Below are positions 24,645 through 35,413 of a stretch of 64,000 bases of DNA, piece after piece. Both the position numbers and the translations under genes were made by a program. The DNA is taken from contig NW_023501044.1 in assembly GCF_014066305.1 (NCBI RefSeq), forward strand, positions 186,001-250,000, given 5' to 3'. The DNA is from Letharia columbiana. Lineage: Eukaryota; Ascomycota; Lecanoromycetes; Lecanorales; Parmeliaceae. Within the stretch, counting starts at the first letter, position 1. Every line of letters starts with the position of its first letter. The notes beneath the pieces were generated by a model, which saw nothing but the letters and a program-made list of their open reading frames with translations, was not told the origin of the DNA and ran no database searches.

Positions 24645-25108
24645 GGTCTAATATCTAATTAAATAAGTCTACTTAATAATATTAGATATAGAATTTAAGT
24701 AGATTATACTTTAATATAAACTAGTCGTTTGCGGCATAACTAGCTCTTAGTAATGCCAAGAAATAGATGCCAGGGGTGTGTTCTCTCAATCTTCCCGCCA
24801 AGGAACTCGCAAGCTTTGTGCACACGACAACAGCTCACAAAACGCTAGTACAGGATTTCTTGGTGCTTTCCCCCTTCTCCATATAATCGACAGCTGGACT
24901 ACCAAGGCTATCAAATTTCCCTGCAGCCAATGGATATCGCAAGCAAATCGTGCTACATACGGCAACTTGATACTCTCCCCTGTATCTATCGAAAACACGA
25001 TGTTCGGAGCCAACTTTCGCAAACAGTGTTCCATGACGTCGATGACTTTGATCCCAGCTGCACCAAGTCGACGACATCTACTCATGACAGGTTCAATGAT
25101 CTCGATGA
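24645..25108. other. Spacer downstream of membrane-protein gene
   Basis: AT-rich to about 24720, then GC-balanced sequence that probably includes the 3' untranslated region of the minus-strand gene ending at 25109. Several short frames here are shadows. Confidence 0.4.
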
Positions 25109-27028
25109 CTACTCTTCGTGCAGACCGAGCGGAGTCCACACTGAAGGGGCACCTTCATATGGGTCCGGCTCGAAGGGTGCAGTCGGCCCATCCATCTCTA
25201 TATCATCTCCGTCACCGTCGTCTTGTAGCAGACCGTTATGATGGGGAATGATCCTGGGTTCATTGATCTTGTCTTGACGCAGGCAAACTTCGATTTCGCC
25301 CAGCTTTCGATCTCCCGGATCCGCGGTCCACTTCTTGGGGGTTTGCTGCTGGATCTTCCTTGCGATGTCCTTCCCTCCAAAAGAGGCCGCGGTGACAGTA
25401 CTTTTAAGATCCATTATATCGTACTTCGGGAGGTCGCGCCAAAACCTTGTCCTGAAAGCTTCAATCAAGATGCCCGAGACTATGAGCAGGTTCAATAGAA
25501 GTGTGAGGGTATGCACGAGTGGCTTTCCAATACGATATGAGTCGAAACTGCCTTGGATCCTCTTAACCGTTGTGTCGTTGTTTATAGATATCTGACCGCT
25601 TCCATATATACCGAGGATGTCGTCGAGGATTGCTTCGAATGAAGCTTCAGTGGCTCTGAGCGCAGCGTCAGGGCGAGCCATGTCAGGAAAGGCTTCCGTC
25701 GTCGTATTCAGATTGTACGAGAATGCGTCTCCCAGAACCGAGACATAGAGAGACGGGCTCATCTTAGAGAGAAACTCTAAAGATAGAACAGTGTTGTTCA
25801 CAAGAAGACCTGTCGGATCAGGATCGGTTGTGGCTGTATCGTTTGCTGTCACGTTTATCAATCGATCCCTGACATCTACGGAAACTGTGAATACCGTGGG
25901 AACAAATTCGACTGAGCATTGGATATTGTCGAAGTCATGTTCGTACCAACTGGTTGCTTTGATACCAACCACATGCTGTGCCTGATCATTAGTCGCTGCA
26001 AACCATGCAAACATTGTAGCTCCCTTAGGATCGTCACAAATATCTTTGCCAGGTCTTTTGCCACACCAAGCTATAACCGGATCGTGGGCCGAATTCTTGA
26101 ATTTGGGTAAAGTGCCCTGTAATCGGAATACTCCAAGTGATCCTTGATTCATCATATATTCAAGCGTGAGATTTATCGGTTGGCTAATATGATGGCACTG
26201 TACGCTTGCATAGTAGCCAATTTCTTCGAAAGAGTAGTTATTGAGCTGGAGATCCGCGGGAATATCCTGAGGGGGGCTTATTCCTACAGAGGAGCCAGCA
26301 CCATAAGATCGCCCTTGATAAATCCACACCGGATTATCTAGCTTCGAATGGTTTCGTGGATTAATGTCTGGAGCCGTGGCCTCTCGCGCTGTGTTGATGA
26401 GTGCATTTTGGCGGTATGGAATAGGACAGTTGGTCACAAAAGATGCTGTTTGTGGCATCCTTTTAACCGTGCAAGTTGTTATGTTGAAGGTTCTATTCTG
26501 ACCGAATTGGTCCCAATGATCTTCTGAGGCTTCTGGAAAGCTTGGAACCATCATGCTGCCACGAGTCACAGAATGTGTGGTCGGTAAGGGGGTAATAGCG
26601 CTGGCCCACAAGGCAGCGGGTCCGTGGCCAACTCCGATAGCTATAAAGACGAACAGCCAATGGTTTTTTGGTAGATTCCAGTCCATGCGAGGTACTGATA
26701 AAGCACTCAGTAGGCCAAGAGTATCGAGTTTGACAGCTTTGGTAGGATGAGCTAGTCGCGTGCGAGTAGGGAAATTAAAGAGAATTGCTAATACCGCAGA
26801 AGCCTGCAGGGCTCCCATTGCCCCAGCTACAATCTGTTTCGCTGCTGAGACTGCGGAGAGATTCTCTCTTATATAGACGTGCCATGATCCGATAATAACG
26901 TGAGAGTCAAGCGCTGTTAAGGCTACGGCAAGAAGTAAAGGAGGCAGCATAACAAGTATCGGAGTACATTTGGAGAGAGCGCTTGCTTTCGGCCCAGCAA
27001 GGGGAGAACTACGCTTGGTCTTGAACAT
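25109..27028 (-). CDS. Membrane protein with large glycosylated ectodomain
   Basis: An uninterrupted 639-codon frame starting MFKTKRSSPLAG. Likely membrane segments are at about residues 25-45 (ILVMLPPLLLAVALTALDS), 65-85 (IVAGAMGALQASAVLAILF), 122-145 (HWLFVFIAIGVGHGPAALWA) and a last one near 515-535 (VHTLTLLLNLLIVSGILIEA). Between the third and last lies a region of roughly 370 residues with paired cysteines and many N-x-S/T sites (NRT, NIT, NHS, NLT, NVT, NDT, NNT), as expected for an extracellular or lumenal domain. The roughly 100-residue C-terminal tail is charged and cytosolic in this model. This architecture is common in uncharacterised Pezizomycotina surface proteins; I do not recognise a function. 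Codon use is normal and there are no stops, although both sides are transposon-rich. No introns are needed. Confidence 0.75.
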   Translation of the reverse strand: MFKTKRSSPLAGPKASALSKCTPILVMLPPLLLAVALTALDSHVIIGSWHVYIRENLSAVSAAKQIVAGAMGALQASAVLAILFNFPTRTRLAHPTKAVKLDTLGLLSALSVPRMDWNLPKNHWLFVFIAIGVGHGPAALWASAITPLPTTHSVTRGSMMVPSFPEASEDHWDQFGQNRTFNITTCTVKRMPQTASFVTNCPIPYRQNALINTAREATAPDINPRNHSKLDNPVWIYQGRSYGAGSSVGISPPQDIPADLQLNNYSFEEIGYYASVQCHHISQPINLTLEYMMNQGSLGVFRLQGTLPKFKNSAHDPVIAWCGKRPGKDICDDPKGATMFAWFAATNDQAQHVVGIKATSWYEHDFDNIQCSVEFVPTVFTVSVDVRDRLINVTANDTATTDPDPTGLLVNNTVLSLEFLSKMSPSLYVSVLGDAFSYNLNTTTEAFPDMARPDAALRATEASFEAILDDILGIYGSGQISINNDTTVKRIQGSFDSYRIGKPLVHTLTLLLNLLIVSGILIEAFRTRFWRDLPKYDIMDLKSTVTAASFGGKDIARKIQQQTPKKWTADPGDRKLGEIEVCLRQDKINEPRIIPHHNGLLQDDGDGDDIEMDGPTAPFEPDPYEGAPSVWTPLGLHEE

Positions 27029-28400
27029 GATTGCGTTTTGAAAGGCTCCAAGCGATGTTGGGAAAAGGACTGAAAGGAGAGGGAGACCCTTTCGATTAAA
27101 ACGGTCACTCCGGTCCTAGTGGAAAAGAACAGGACTGAGAGCAGACTCCGCAAGGCTCTGAATGGCAGGCATGAGATATGCAGACGTCTATGGGGGCTGT
27201 AATGAGGCTGAGATGCGGGCTGCAAAGCTCATGTACTATAGACAAGGCTGATTTGGCCTGCAGGCGTGGGGGCAGAAGGTGCCGCAGGTCTAAAACGAGA
27301 CGTGTTCGCGTACTGGACGTCGACGCTCATCGCTACCAAGAGTCAATTCCCTATTGGTTATGAGCTCATAGCCTCATCTATAGGCTTCAATGGGTGTCAT
27401 AATGCCGTATCAGCTTCCAGCCACATCTAAAAAGAGATTTGATTACCTAGCTGCATCAGACCTGCAGATACTTGGCGAATGGAAATTCTCCCGTGCCCAC
27501 CACACCTGTGTAGATCAATGGCAAAGACTCTGCCGACATTATGTGATCACGAGTCGCGGGTCGTGGACAGGGAGACTCCGAACGTGCTTGATGTTTAATG
27601 AATTAATTAGACCGAGGGTGGTCAGCAATCATTTGAACAGCCTGCACCAACTGAAATGGAGAAACAACGATCAGGCCTCACTGTGATAATACATTTTAGA
27701 GCTTCTTCTAAACGCATCCGTATTCGCACGGAGTCTTTCACTGTTCTATTATTTGCCATCTGCAATGCAATGCAATGCCAGCATACTACACAATTGTAGG
27801 TTTTTGTTGTTCCAGAAAGGCTTCGATTTGGTGGGGTGGCATGAGGACCCTTTTGGCAAAGCTCTGTGGAGTGTTATAATAAACCGGGCGTTATTCGATT
27901 ACGCTAGCGCCAACTAGACATTGCTACTTTGGGCTCCTTGCAGGCATAAATCTTGTCAAAGCCTTCGCCACCATTCTCGCACCTCCTCTCCAACAGCTTC
28001 AATCGCCGATCTCTCAGTCTCCATTCATATGACTCACACCCTACGGCACGTGCTAGCGCAGTCTCCCGACCCTTATTACCTCGTATTCAATCTATATCCC
28101 ATCTTAGCCGGGTCTTCACTGCGCCCCTCGAAGATATACAATTATCGAGCCACGTCAGCTACAGCTGTCTAGACCTTACGTGCTATAACTTCTGTAATAG
28201 ATTAGAGACACTATATCCTCTCCGATCCACAGCGAAAAGCGAGATTACCGTCTTAAAGCCATATCATTAAAACGAGATAAATATGAAAATCTAATTAGTG
28301 CGGTCAGGCAAACACGGAAATAGCACTGTCGATCAAGGAGAGAAGATTCCATTCCTTAGTTTTGGCTCGCCGCCGCTGCTCGACTTCATGCTCAGCCCCC
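27029..28400. other. Intergenic, no supported gene
   Basis: GC-balanced, with short frames (plus 27390-27686, 27921-28172, 27953-28270) lacking any recognisable domain. The first part is probably the promoter of the minus-strand membrane-protein gene. A short CAATG repeat lies near 27760-27780. Confidence 0.4.
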
Positions 28401-29145
28401 TTGATACTATATTACCTAATCACAGCTGAGGGGCGATCCTCTATTTACGTAGCCAGATAGACGTGTGGGGAGGTATTTCTTTTATTAGTTGTATGGCAGT
28501 AGTCTTCGGGCTAAATAGTTGCTTCGCCCTGTAATGCTCGTCGCAAGCTAAAATTTCCTATCAATATTGTCGTAGAGTCGTAGATCAGCTAAGCGGTAGT
28601 AAAATAGTGTCTAGTACGGAAAGGTCGAGGTAGAAAGATCTAGACCGGTAGATCCGAGCGACGAGGCGCTTCAATATGGACGAAAAAGAAATTATCTTCG
28701 TTCGTTGGGAGCTAAGCTAAGCTACAGCGCGGGCGATAAGATATGAAATAGCGAATAAGATAGTTCGCTTTTATAGCTAGCTTCGAAAGTAAGTAAACTA
28801 GAAGATAGCGAGGGTAAGAGAGGTATAGCAAAGTGGCCTTAAAGGGAAAGGTTAGTAAAACGTCTTATATAAAGATTAAAGTATAACGATTGGCGATAAT
28901 CGATAAAAGCCAGCTAGGCAGCTAAAGAAATTGACGTAGGACCTTATAATACGAGAAGAAGTAAATAAACGATAGAGAGATGTGGAAGAAAGATAAAGGA
29001 AGTGAGAAAATAGCGAGCGCTATAGATCTTTATATCTTAGAGAAAGCGGCGGGTGAGGTAATGCCGGGCACCTTGCCTAAAGAGGCGACACTAAACCCAA
29101 AAGGGCCGCGCTTGGCCTGAAAGTAGGAAAGGGCGGATATTTCAC
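28401..29145. other. Moderately RIP-mutated repeat relic
   Basis: AG-rich and partly TpA-rich, with no open frame. It is less mutated than the LINE sequences next to it. Probably an older insertion that forms the left flank of LINE-A; family unknown. Confidence 0.4.
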
Positions 29146-29149
29146 CGCG

Positions 29150-29271
29150 ACGTAGATTATTATTAGAAAAATAGTATATCTTATAGAAATATATAAATTT
29201 CTATCGACTATATATATGAGAGGCCGTAGATTATAATTATATAAATACGATATTTACTATCTTCTAGAAAG
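29150..29271 (+). repeat. LINE-A fragment 1
   Basis: Matches the reverse complement of about 37800-37935 in LINE-B; ends TACTATCTTCTA then GAAAG, where alpha inserted. Confidence 0.8.
29267..29271. repeat. Target-site duplication GAAAG of alpha (left)
   Basis: Repeated at 30863-30867 directly after alpha's second LTR. Confidence 0.85.
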
Positions 29272-29437
29272 TGTCAGGACTAGCATAGGTGCGATACCAG
29301 TATGGGTGAGGTAGAACTAGGATAATAAGGCTACCGAACTATGTATGTGGGAAGGAGGCATGATATAGTAGGGGATGCCTCCGCCAAGGCCCGCTAGCCA
29401 TAGGGCTGAGTGGTGTGTCAAGGGTACGCTCGTAACA
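29272..29437 (-). repeat. Alpha LTR, left copy
   Basis: TGTCAGGACTAGC ... GGTACGCTCGTAACA. GC-normal, little RIP. Confidence 0.9.
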
Positions 29438-30696
29438 CTACCCCCCCCTCTCAAATAGCCATGGCCCCCATGGCTGGTAGACCGGAGATGCAGGCCCATT
29501 GCTTGCCTTATATCTCCAAACATCCATAGTCCCTGCAGACCTCGACCGGAGAGGATTTGCCAAGGTGTAGCAGTCAAACATCGGATGGTTTCAATTCGTT
29601 CAAAAACACCATGTCCGAGGTTTTGCCGGATCGCATGCTGGTCTTGACTGTTCCATGCCTGCCATGCCTGCCATGCCTGCCATGTCCTTCAGAGATCCTG
29701 GAGATATTGGTCATATCTTCTGCGTGCCAGCAAGATTCTCCGAATTCTTCTCCTTGCCCAGTCTGCTTGCCATAGTCCTCCACTTTTTTCGCCTTCAACA
29801 CCTACTGGCAGCCTGGCCTGGGAGCTTCACTGTAGATTTGCCCTGTGTCTCCCATGCTCTTGCCATCAAGTCCATCGGTAGAACTGAAGAAAATCCAACG
29901 CATGCATGTGTCATTCTCCAACACCTGTTGGCAGCCTGGCCTGGGAGCTTCACTGTAGATTTGCCCTGTGTCTCCCATGCTCTTGCCATCAAAAATCCAT
30001 CCTCCATTCCATCCTTTGTCTCAACTCAGCCGCGCTTGTCGATTCGTAGGTTTGGTAGAGAGGTAGGGAAAGAATTGAATGTGGTGAATGCCATTTGGTA
30101 GCAGGCTCACTATGTGTGTTGCCGACATGCTCAGTGAAGAGGTCGTACGTTTGCTGCCCTTGTAGCAGGCTCACTGTGTGTGTTGTCGACATGCTCAGTG
30201 AAGAGGTCGTACGTTTGCTGCCATTGTAGCAGGCTCACTGTGAGTGTGGGGGTGTTTGTTTGTTGATGTATTGAATGTAGGTAAAGATGGAGCGGAGAGA
30301 TCTCTGGAGTTCGTTTGTGATTTGTATTCGATGTAGGGGGATTTAAAGAATTCATGATGTGTTGAATGTAGGTAAGAACGGAGCGGAGAGATCGATGCGG
30401 AGCGGAGAAGGATTTCTTGTATTCGATGTAGGGGAGTCGTTTTTTGATGGATTAGGTTACCGTTGATGGTGTAGGTTATTTAATATAGGTTCTTTCGAAT
30501 GATATAGGTGGTTTGTGATTTATATATGTGATAGGGCTTCTATATAATAGAAATACCCAGCGTTTTCTTTATTAGACTCGGTCGCTTGCTCCGAGCAGAA
30601 AGTGAAATATTTGATAGCTGTTTAGTGACTCTACTATCCTCGAGTGTATCCGTTTAAGTTTCTCTTCGCCGGGTATACGAAGGAGCCTTATTATAA

Positions 30697-30862
30697 TGTT
30701 AGGACCAGCATAGATACGATATTAATATGGGTGAGGTAGAACTAGAATAATAAGGCTATCGAACTATGTATGTGGGAAGGAGATATAATATAGTAGGGGA
30801 TACCTCCGCCAAGGCCCGCTAGCCATAGGGCTAAGTAATATATTAAGGATACGCTCGTAATA
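30697..30862 (-). repeat. Alpha LTR, right copy (RIP-mutated)
   Basis: Same length as the left copy, but about twenty C-to-T or G-to-A changes; it ends CGTAATA instead of CGTAACA. Followed by GAAAG at 30863-30867. Confidence 0.9.
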
Positions 30863-32557
30863 GAAAGAATATATTAAGTCTAAAACTCTAATAAAGTAAC
30901 TATAATATTATTATTAGACGTTTTAGATATATATAATAAAGTCTCTTATTCTCAACTACTCTATAATCTTCGAAAGCGAAAAATTAATATAAGAGTAGTT
31001 AATTAAATAGAATTATTCTTATTTAATAGAATAATAATACTAAAAATAAGTAAATACTCTATATTAAAGACTTTTATAATAATCGAAATTCTTTAAAAAT
31101 CATCGCTATCGTCTATACTTTATCTCTTTTATAATTTAAATCTTATCGATAAATATAATAATTACGTCGACTTAGAAATAATAGTTATTAACTTTATAGA
31201 CGATATAAACCTTCTAATAATAAGAGACTCTATCGAGAAAAACTATAATACTCTTTATAAAATCTACGATAAAGTTTATATAAAGTAGGCGTTATAATAT
31301 AAATTAAAGTTTAATTCTAATAAATATTAACTACTATATCTTAGTAGAAAATAAAAATTTAGTTTAAATTATTCTCTATAATTTAATAAGAGATAATATA
31401 TTAAGATAAGACGCTTTATTTACTATCTAGAAGTTAAAATTAACTTTAAACTTCTATAGAGCTATTATAATAAAAAGATTTAATTTAAAGCTATTAAAAG
31501 TATTAATATACTAGTAAAAATTATTAAATCGATATAAAATAATAATTATAAGAGTATAAGATAGCTTTATTAGACGATAATTATTTTATAAATAATATAC
31601 TACTACTTAATATAATATTAGCTTAAAAATATTATTAATTATAATAAAATTTATCTCTTATTATTATAAAGAATTTAATCTTAAATAGAGAGAAAGATAA
31701 TTAAAATATTTAAGATTATATTTATTCTAATACTTAATATAAAAGTATATTTTCTATTAATTAAATAATAGCTAGATAAGATTATTTTAAAAGTTATCTT
31801 ATAAATTATTACTAATTTAATATATAGCGAGATTATTAAGCTATAATTTGAGCGATAGAAATTTAAAAGAAAACTTAAAAAGAATAGAAAACTAAGTTTA
31901 CTAAAGCGATATATTAATAGATTTAAAGAATAATATAGCGATATTAATAAGATTAAGAAACTACGTTCTTTTAGCGTCGTCTTTAATTAAGAGTCTCTTA
32001 AAATAATAATTTATAAGATTAAAAAGTCGCTAAAGAATTAGTTAAAAGATTAATTAATAAGAGTTATATAATAATATATATAGATAATAGCGAGATTAAT
32101 AAAAAGATAAGAGCTTTAACTATATTATTAGATATTAATTTTACTTTTAATATTTATTTAAATTTAAGCGATTAATATATAATATATTTAATAAAGTTAT
32201 ATAATATTCTTTAAGCTCTAACTATAATAGCTATATATTAAATAAAATTATAATTTAATAGAGTTATAGTAAATATAAATAATTAAATATTAATTTAAAT
32301 TATCGAAGACTTAAGTAAGTATTTAAGATAGATCTATATAATATAAATAGTATAGATTATTAATTCGCTAAGATATCTCGAGATAGTAATAGAATTATAT
32401 TAGATCTCGATATATATCGATATTAATAGTAATAAATAGATGAATAGAAAGATAAAGAAGATTATTAATTAGCGAGAGTGAGTAGTTTATAATAAAAGAG
32501 TAGAGATAAATATTAACGAAATAGCTTAATTATTAATTATATAGATAAGAATAATAT
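30863..32557 (+). repeat. LINE-A fragment 2 (reverse-transcriptase to C-terminal part)
   Basis: Reverse complement of about 36100-37810 in LINE-B. The region matching the reverse-transcriptase catalytic motif lies near 31195-31230. Frames are full of stops from RIP. AATAT at 32553-32557 is the left target duplication of beta. Confidence 0.85.
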
Positions 32558-33351
32558 TGTTAGAAACCGTTCCTCACGGGGGCCCTACGGGGCCTCTGCG
32601 GGCAGGTATTTAAGTCCAAATAGGGGTGTCTGACTGTCAAGCGTAGACACCCCCGGAACCAGCTTTTTTAGCTGAGTTGCTAACAATAGTGTCTGCGCTT
32701 TGTTTCCGGGTCGGTGACAGTCTAAAGAATCTGGCTAGTCACCCCGGAGCGACACTAGCCATTGCCGGGGGTGACACGCTTAGTCATTGAAAAACAGAGG
32801 GTCGGGGGTTCGAGGACGCTTGGATCCCCCATCAAAAATCAGAAATTAGATTTTTTCAGAGGGTCGCTCGGGTAATAGTCACGGCGAAGGCGGGCCCCGA
32901 AGCCGAATACTTTCGGGCAGGACGCCCTATACAAATGAGATTTTCGGGCAGGACGCCCCATTCCATTGAGGACATTTCGGGCAGAACGCCCCAGGGCAAA
33001 AAGCCCAAAAGCAGACGCCCGGGAAAGAAACCCCGAGGCTGGCCAAAACAGGCCTGAATTTGATTTGTGTGCGCTAAGGCGGGGCTACAGGCCCGGAATA
33101 CAGCCCCATTCCCACATTATACCGGTGCGAAGGCGGGCCAAAGGCCTTTCACTTGGTAGCCCCGTGGGCAGAAACCCCAGTGGCAATTTCAAGTCCCGCA
33201 ATGGCGGGCATTTAGAAGTCTTCGGGGGAGTAAACCCCGGACGGGGGCCCTACGGGGCCTCTGCGGGCAGGTATTTAAGTCCAAATAGGGGTGTCTGACA
33301 GTCAAGCGCAGACACCCCCCGGAACCAGCTTTTTTAGCTGAGTTGCTAACA
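32558..33351 (+). mobile_element. 794-bp GC-rich LTR-type element (beta)
   Basis: A sharply bounded GC-rich island inside RIP-mutated LINE-A. The left repeat 32558-32685 starts TGTTAGAAACC and ends GAGTTGCTAACA. The right repeat (about 33223-33351) matches it from ACGGGGGCCC onward and ends at the same TAACA, but its first ~18 bp differ. AATAT flanks both sides (32553-32557, 33352-33356). The ~540-bp interior has three copies of TTTCGGGCAGGACGCCC-like sequence (32911, 32942, 32975) and several GCGAAGGCGGGC-like motifs. A 110-codon frame (32966-33298) covers repeats and part of the right LTR and is not credible as a gene. It is the smallest element here and carries almost no RIP. LTR orientation is inferred from the TG/CA ends only. 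Confidence 0.8.
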
Positions 33352-33645
33352 AATATCAACAATTAAGATAGCTATTAGAAATTACGCGATAAAATAATAA
33401 ACTATCAAATAGGCTAATAAGAAGCGAGGCGGTATTCTTAAAAGAATCTAATTAACACCGTCGAAATAAATATAACTTCTATATTCGAGAGTTAAGCGCG
33501 CTAAGACGTCGCTAATAACGCAAATAAAAATCGAGAAAATAGATCTTAAGGCCTTTCTTTATAATTAATAGATATCAAATATAGAGAATAAAGAATACGA
33601 GTATAAAGCGAAGTAGACGGCTCGATATATTCTTTACAAATATAG
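33352..33645 (+). repeat. LINE-A fragment 3
   Basis: Reverse complement of about 35850-36130 in LINE-B. TATAG at 33641-33645 is the left target duplication of gamma. Confidence 0.85.
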
Positions 33646-33828
33646 TATCATGGTTTCAACCGGCATTCCTTCTCCAGACTTGCGCTAGGCTCCATTCGGG
33701 CTAGCTCCTTGGCGGCTTGGCACTCTGATGACTTCGGCACACATGTTACTTAGCAACCTTCATAGTTAATATTCCATTCATATGACACCACTAATATCAT
33801 TATTCGATACACGGTTCATTCCCTGACA
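33646..33828 (+). repeat. Gamma 5' LTR
   Basis: Mostly unmutated except TG to TA at its very start. Shares TTGCGCTAGGCTCCATTCGG-type blocks with the RIP-mutated right copy. Confidence 0.88.
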
Positions 33829-33865
33829 TAATATTAACTATCCAACATAGCCGTGAGCTAAGCTA

Positions 33866-34680
33866 TTGTTGCCTGCCTGCTCCTGCCTGCCTACCTGCCC
33901 TGCCCTGCGGAGATCTCTCGAATATCGACTACTCAATCGCCTTGTTGTGGAGGAGATATCCGGACGATTCCCTACCTGCCTGCCTGCCTGCCTGCCCTGC
34001 CCTGCGGAGATCTCTCGAATATCGACTACTCAATCGCCTTGTTGTGGAGGAGATATCCGGACGATTCCCTACCTGCCTGCCTGCCTGCCTGCCCTGCCCT
34101 GCGGAGATCTCTCGAATATCGACTACTCAATCGCCTTGTTGTGGAGGAGATATCCGGACGATTCCCTACCTGCCTGCCTGCCTGCCTGCCCTGCCTCTGC
34201 GGGGATCTCTCGAATATCGACTACTCAATCGCCTTGTTGTGGAGGAGATATCCGGACGATTCCCTGCCTGCCTACCTGCCTGCCTGCCTGCCTGCCCTGC
34301 CTCTGCGGGGATCTCTCGAATATCGACTACTCAATTGCCTTGTTGTGGAGGAGATATTCGGACGATTCCCTGCCTGCCTGCCTACCCTGCCTCTGCGGGG
34401 AGATATTTCGACTATCTCTCGCTTGCCTCTGCGGGGATCTCTCGAATATCGACTACTCAATTGCCTTGTTGTGGAGGAGATATTCGAACGATTCCCTGCC
34501 TGCCTGCCTACCCTGCCTCTGCGGGGAGATATTTCGACTATCTCTCGCTTGCCTTACCTGTTACCTGCCTGCATCAGTGGAGAGATTCCCTGCCTGCCTA
34601 CCCTGCCTCTGCGGGGAGATATTTCGACTATCTCTCGCTTGCCTTACCTGTTACCTGCCTGCATCAGTGGAGAGATCTCC
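33866..34680 (+). repeat. Minisatellite, ~97-bp period, TGCC-rich
   Basis: Units contain GATCTCTCGAATATCGACTA, CGCCTTGTTGTGGAGGAG, ATCCGGACGATTCCC and a (CTGC)n run. Unit starts at 33907, 34004, 34101, 34199 and 34305 give spacings of 97, 97, 98 and 106 bp. The 3' part (34380-34680) has shorter derived units with GCGGGGAGATATTTCGACTA. The unit has no stop in any plus frame and 97 is not a multiple of 3, so three long frames overlap (289, 260 and 215 codons); they are not evidence of a protein. Confidence 0.9.
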
Positions 34681-34689
34681 ACCTGATCC

Positions 34690-35390
34690 GTTATGGACTC
34701 GGATCAAGAAGAAACCCGTCCTGAATCGTCATTGACGATTTAGCATTACCAGGCCCAGATTCGTGGCCTCAACACTACTATTCAGAATCTCAACACAACC
34801 GTAACACGACTTCGAGAGTCACGGGACCTTCATCGTTCCAATGCAAAGACTCTCACTGCTACGAACACGGAATTGCAGGCCAAAATTCAGGCCTTGACTA
34901 TCAAAGAAGAAACGGTCACTCCAGCAGAGCCTCTGGATTCCGATGTGGATGAACAACCGTTCCGCCTAGCCGCATGCGGCTAGCGCATTCAAATCAGTTT
35001 CGATTCGGCAAATCATCGGACTTTGCGTTTTTGAACGAATTGGCCTCATTCGATTTCGATTTTTCGCTTTTTTTCGGCAATGCGCCAAAACCACGAATCC
35101 ACCACACCACCACTCAGCACCCCACACCATTACTTCAAGCACCTTCCCGGGCTATTGCCCCACATTGATACCCCCTATTGCCTGCGTCCGCAGGCCTGCT
35201 ACATGAGATTTGGCTCAATGCCACGGTCGGACACTGAGAGTGTCTGCGAGAAAAAGTTCAAAGTTGTTGTTTCAGGGGGTAGCAAATATGCTTCAGGCCA
35301 TAAAGGCCAGTGCACCATGGATCATGACGATCGTCTCGCTGTTGCCACCTCGCCGTCGCCATGATTTGGACCATAGGGACATAGCCATTT
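34690..35390 (+). other. Gamma interior, non-coding
   Basis: GC-normal with phrases such as TTCGATTCGGCAAATCATCG and AGGCCTGCTACATGAG. Short frames (34974-35168, 35080-35364) have no domain. It may be a residue of a gag/pol-derived interior. Confidence 0.4.
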
Positions 35391-35402
35391 GAGGGGGGGT
35401 AA

Positions 35403-35413
35403 TGTCATGGTTT
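35403..35413. repeat. Target duplication of LINE-B (left), TGTCATGGTTT
   Basis: The first 11 bp of gamma's right LTR, repeated in RIP-mutated form (TATTATAATTT) at 41396-41406 where the LTR resumes. Confidence 0.85.

Larger units (their letters stand above)
29272..30862 (-). mobile_element. Small non-coding LTR element (alpha)
   Basis: A 1.59-kb element with 166-bp LTRs (29272-29437 and 30697-30862) and TSD GAAAG, inserted in LINE-A. Orientation is minus: the polypurine tract (plus-strand complement at 29438-29455) abuts the left LTR. The 1259-bp interior has no gag/pol. It contains a ~75-bp internal duplication (29800-29870 and 29918-29997, sharing TTCACTGTAGATTTGCCCTG), a TGCCATGCC microsatellite (about 29652-29685), and a tandem 64-bp unit near 30112-30240 ending in the 20-bp family motif (30090 variant, 30156, 30220). 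It shares that motif, the polypurine tract and LTR termini with delta and epsilon, so it belongs to the same non-autonomous family. ORFs of up to 148 codons inside it follow the repeats and show no domain. Confidence 0.9.

Noticed and set aside
32795..32830. tRNA-like B box in beta (GGTTCGAGGAC)
   Set aside because: No convincing A box at the right spacing and no cloverleaf could be drawn; probably chance in GC-rich sequence.
32966..33298. 110-codon ORF in beta
   Set aside because: Runs through non-coding repeats into the right LTR; no recognisable fold or family.
33866..34735. Three overlapping long ORFs (289, 260 and 215 codons) in gamma
   Set aside because: They come from a stop-free tandem unit with a period not divisible by three; Cys/Leu/Pro-rich repeats with no domain.
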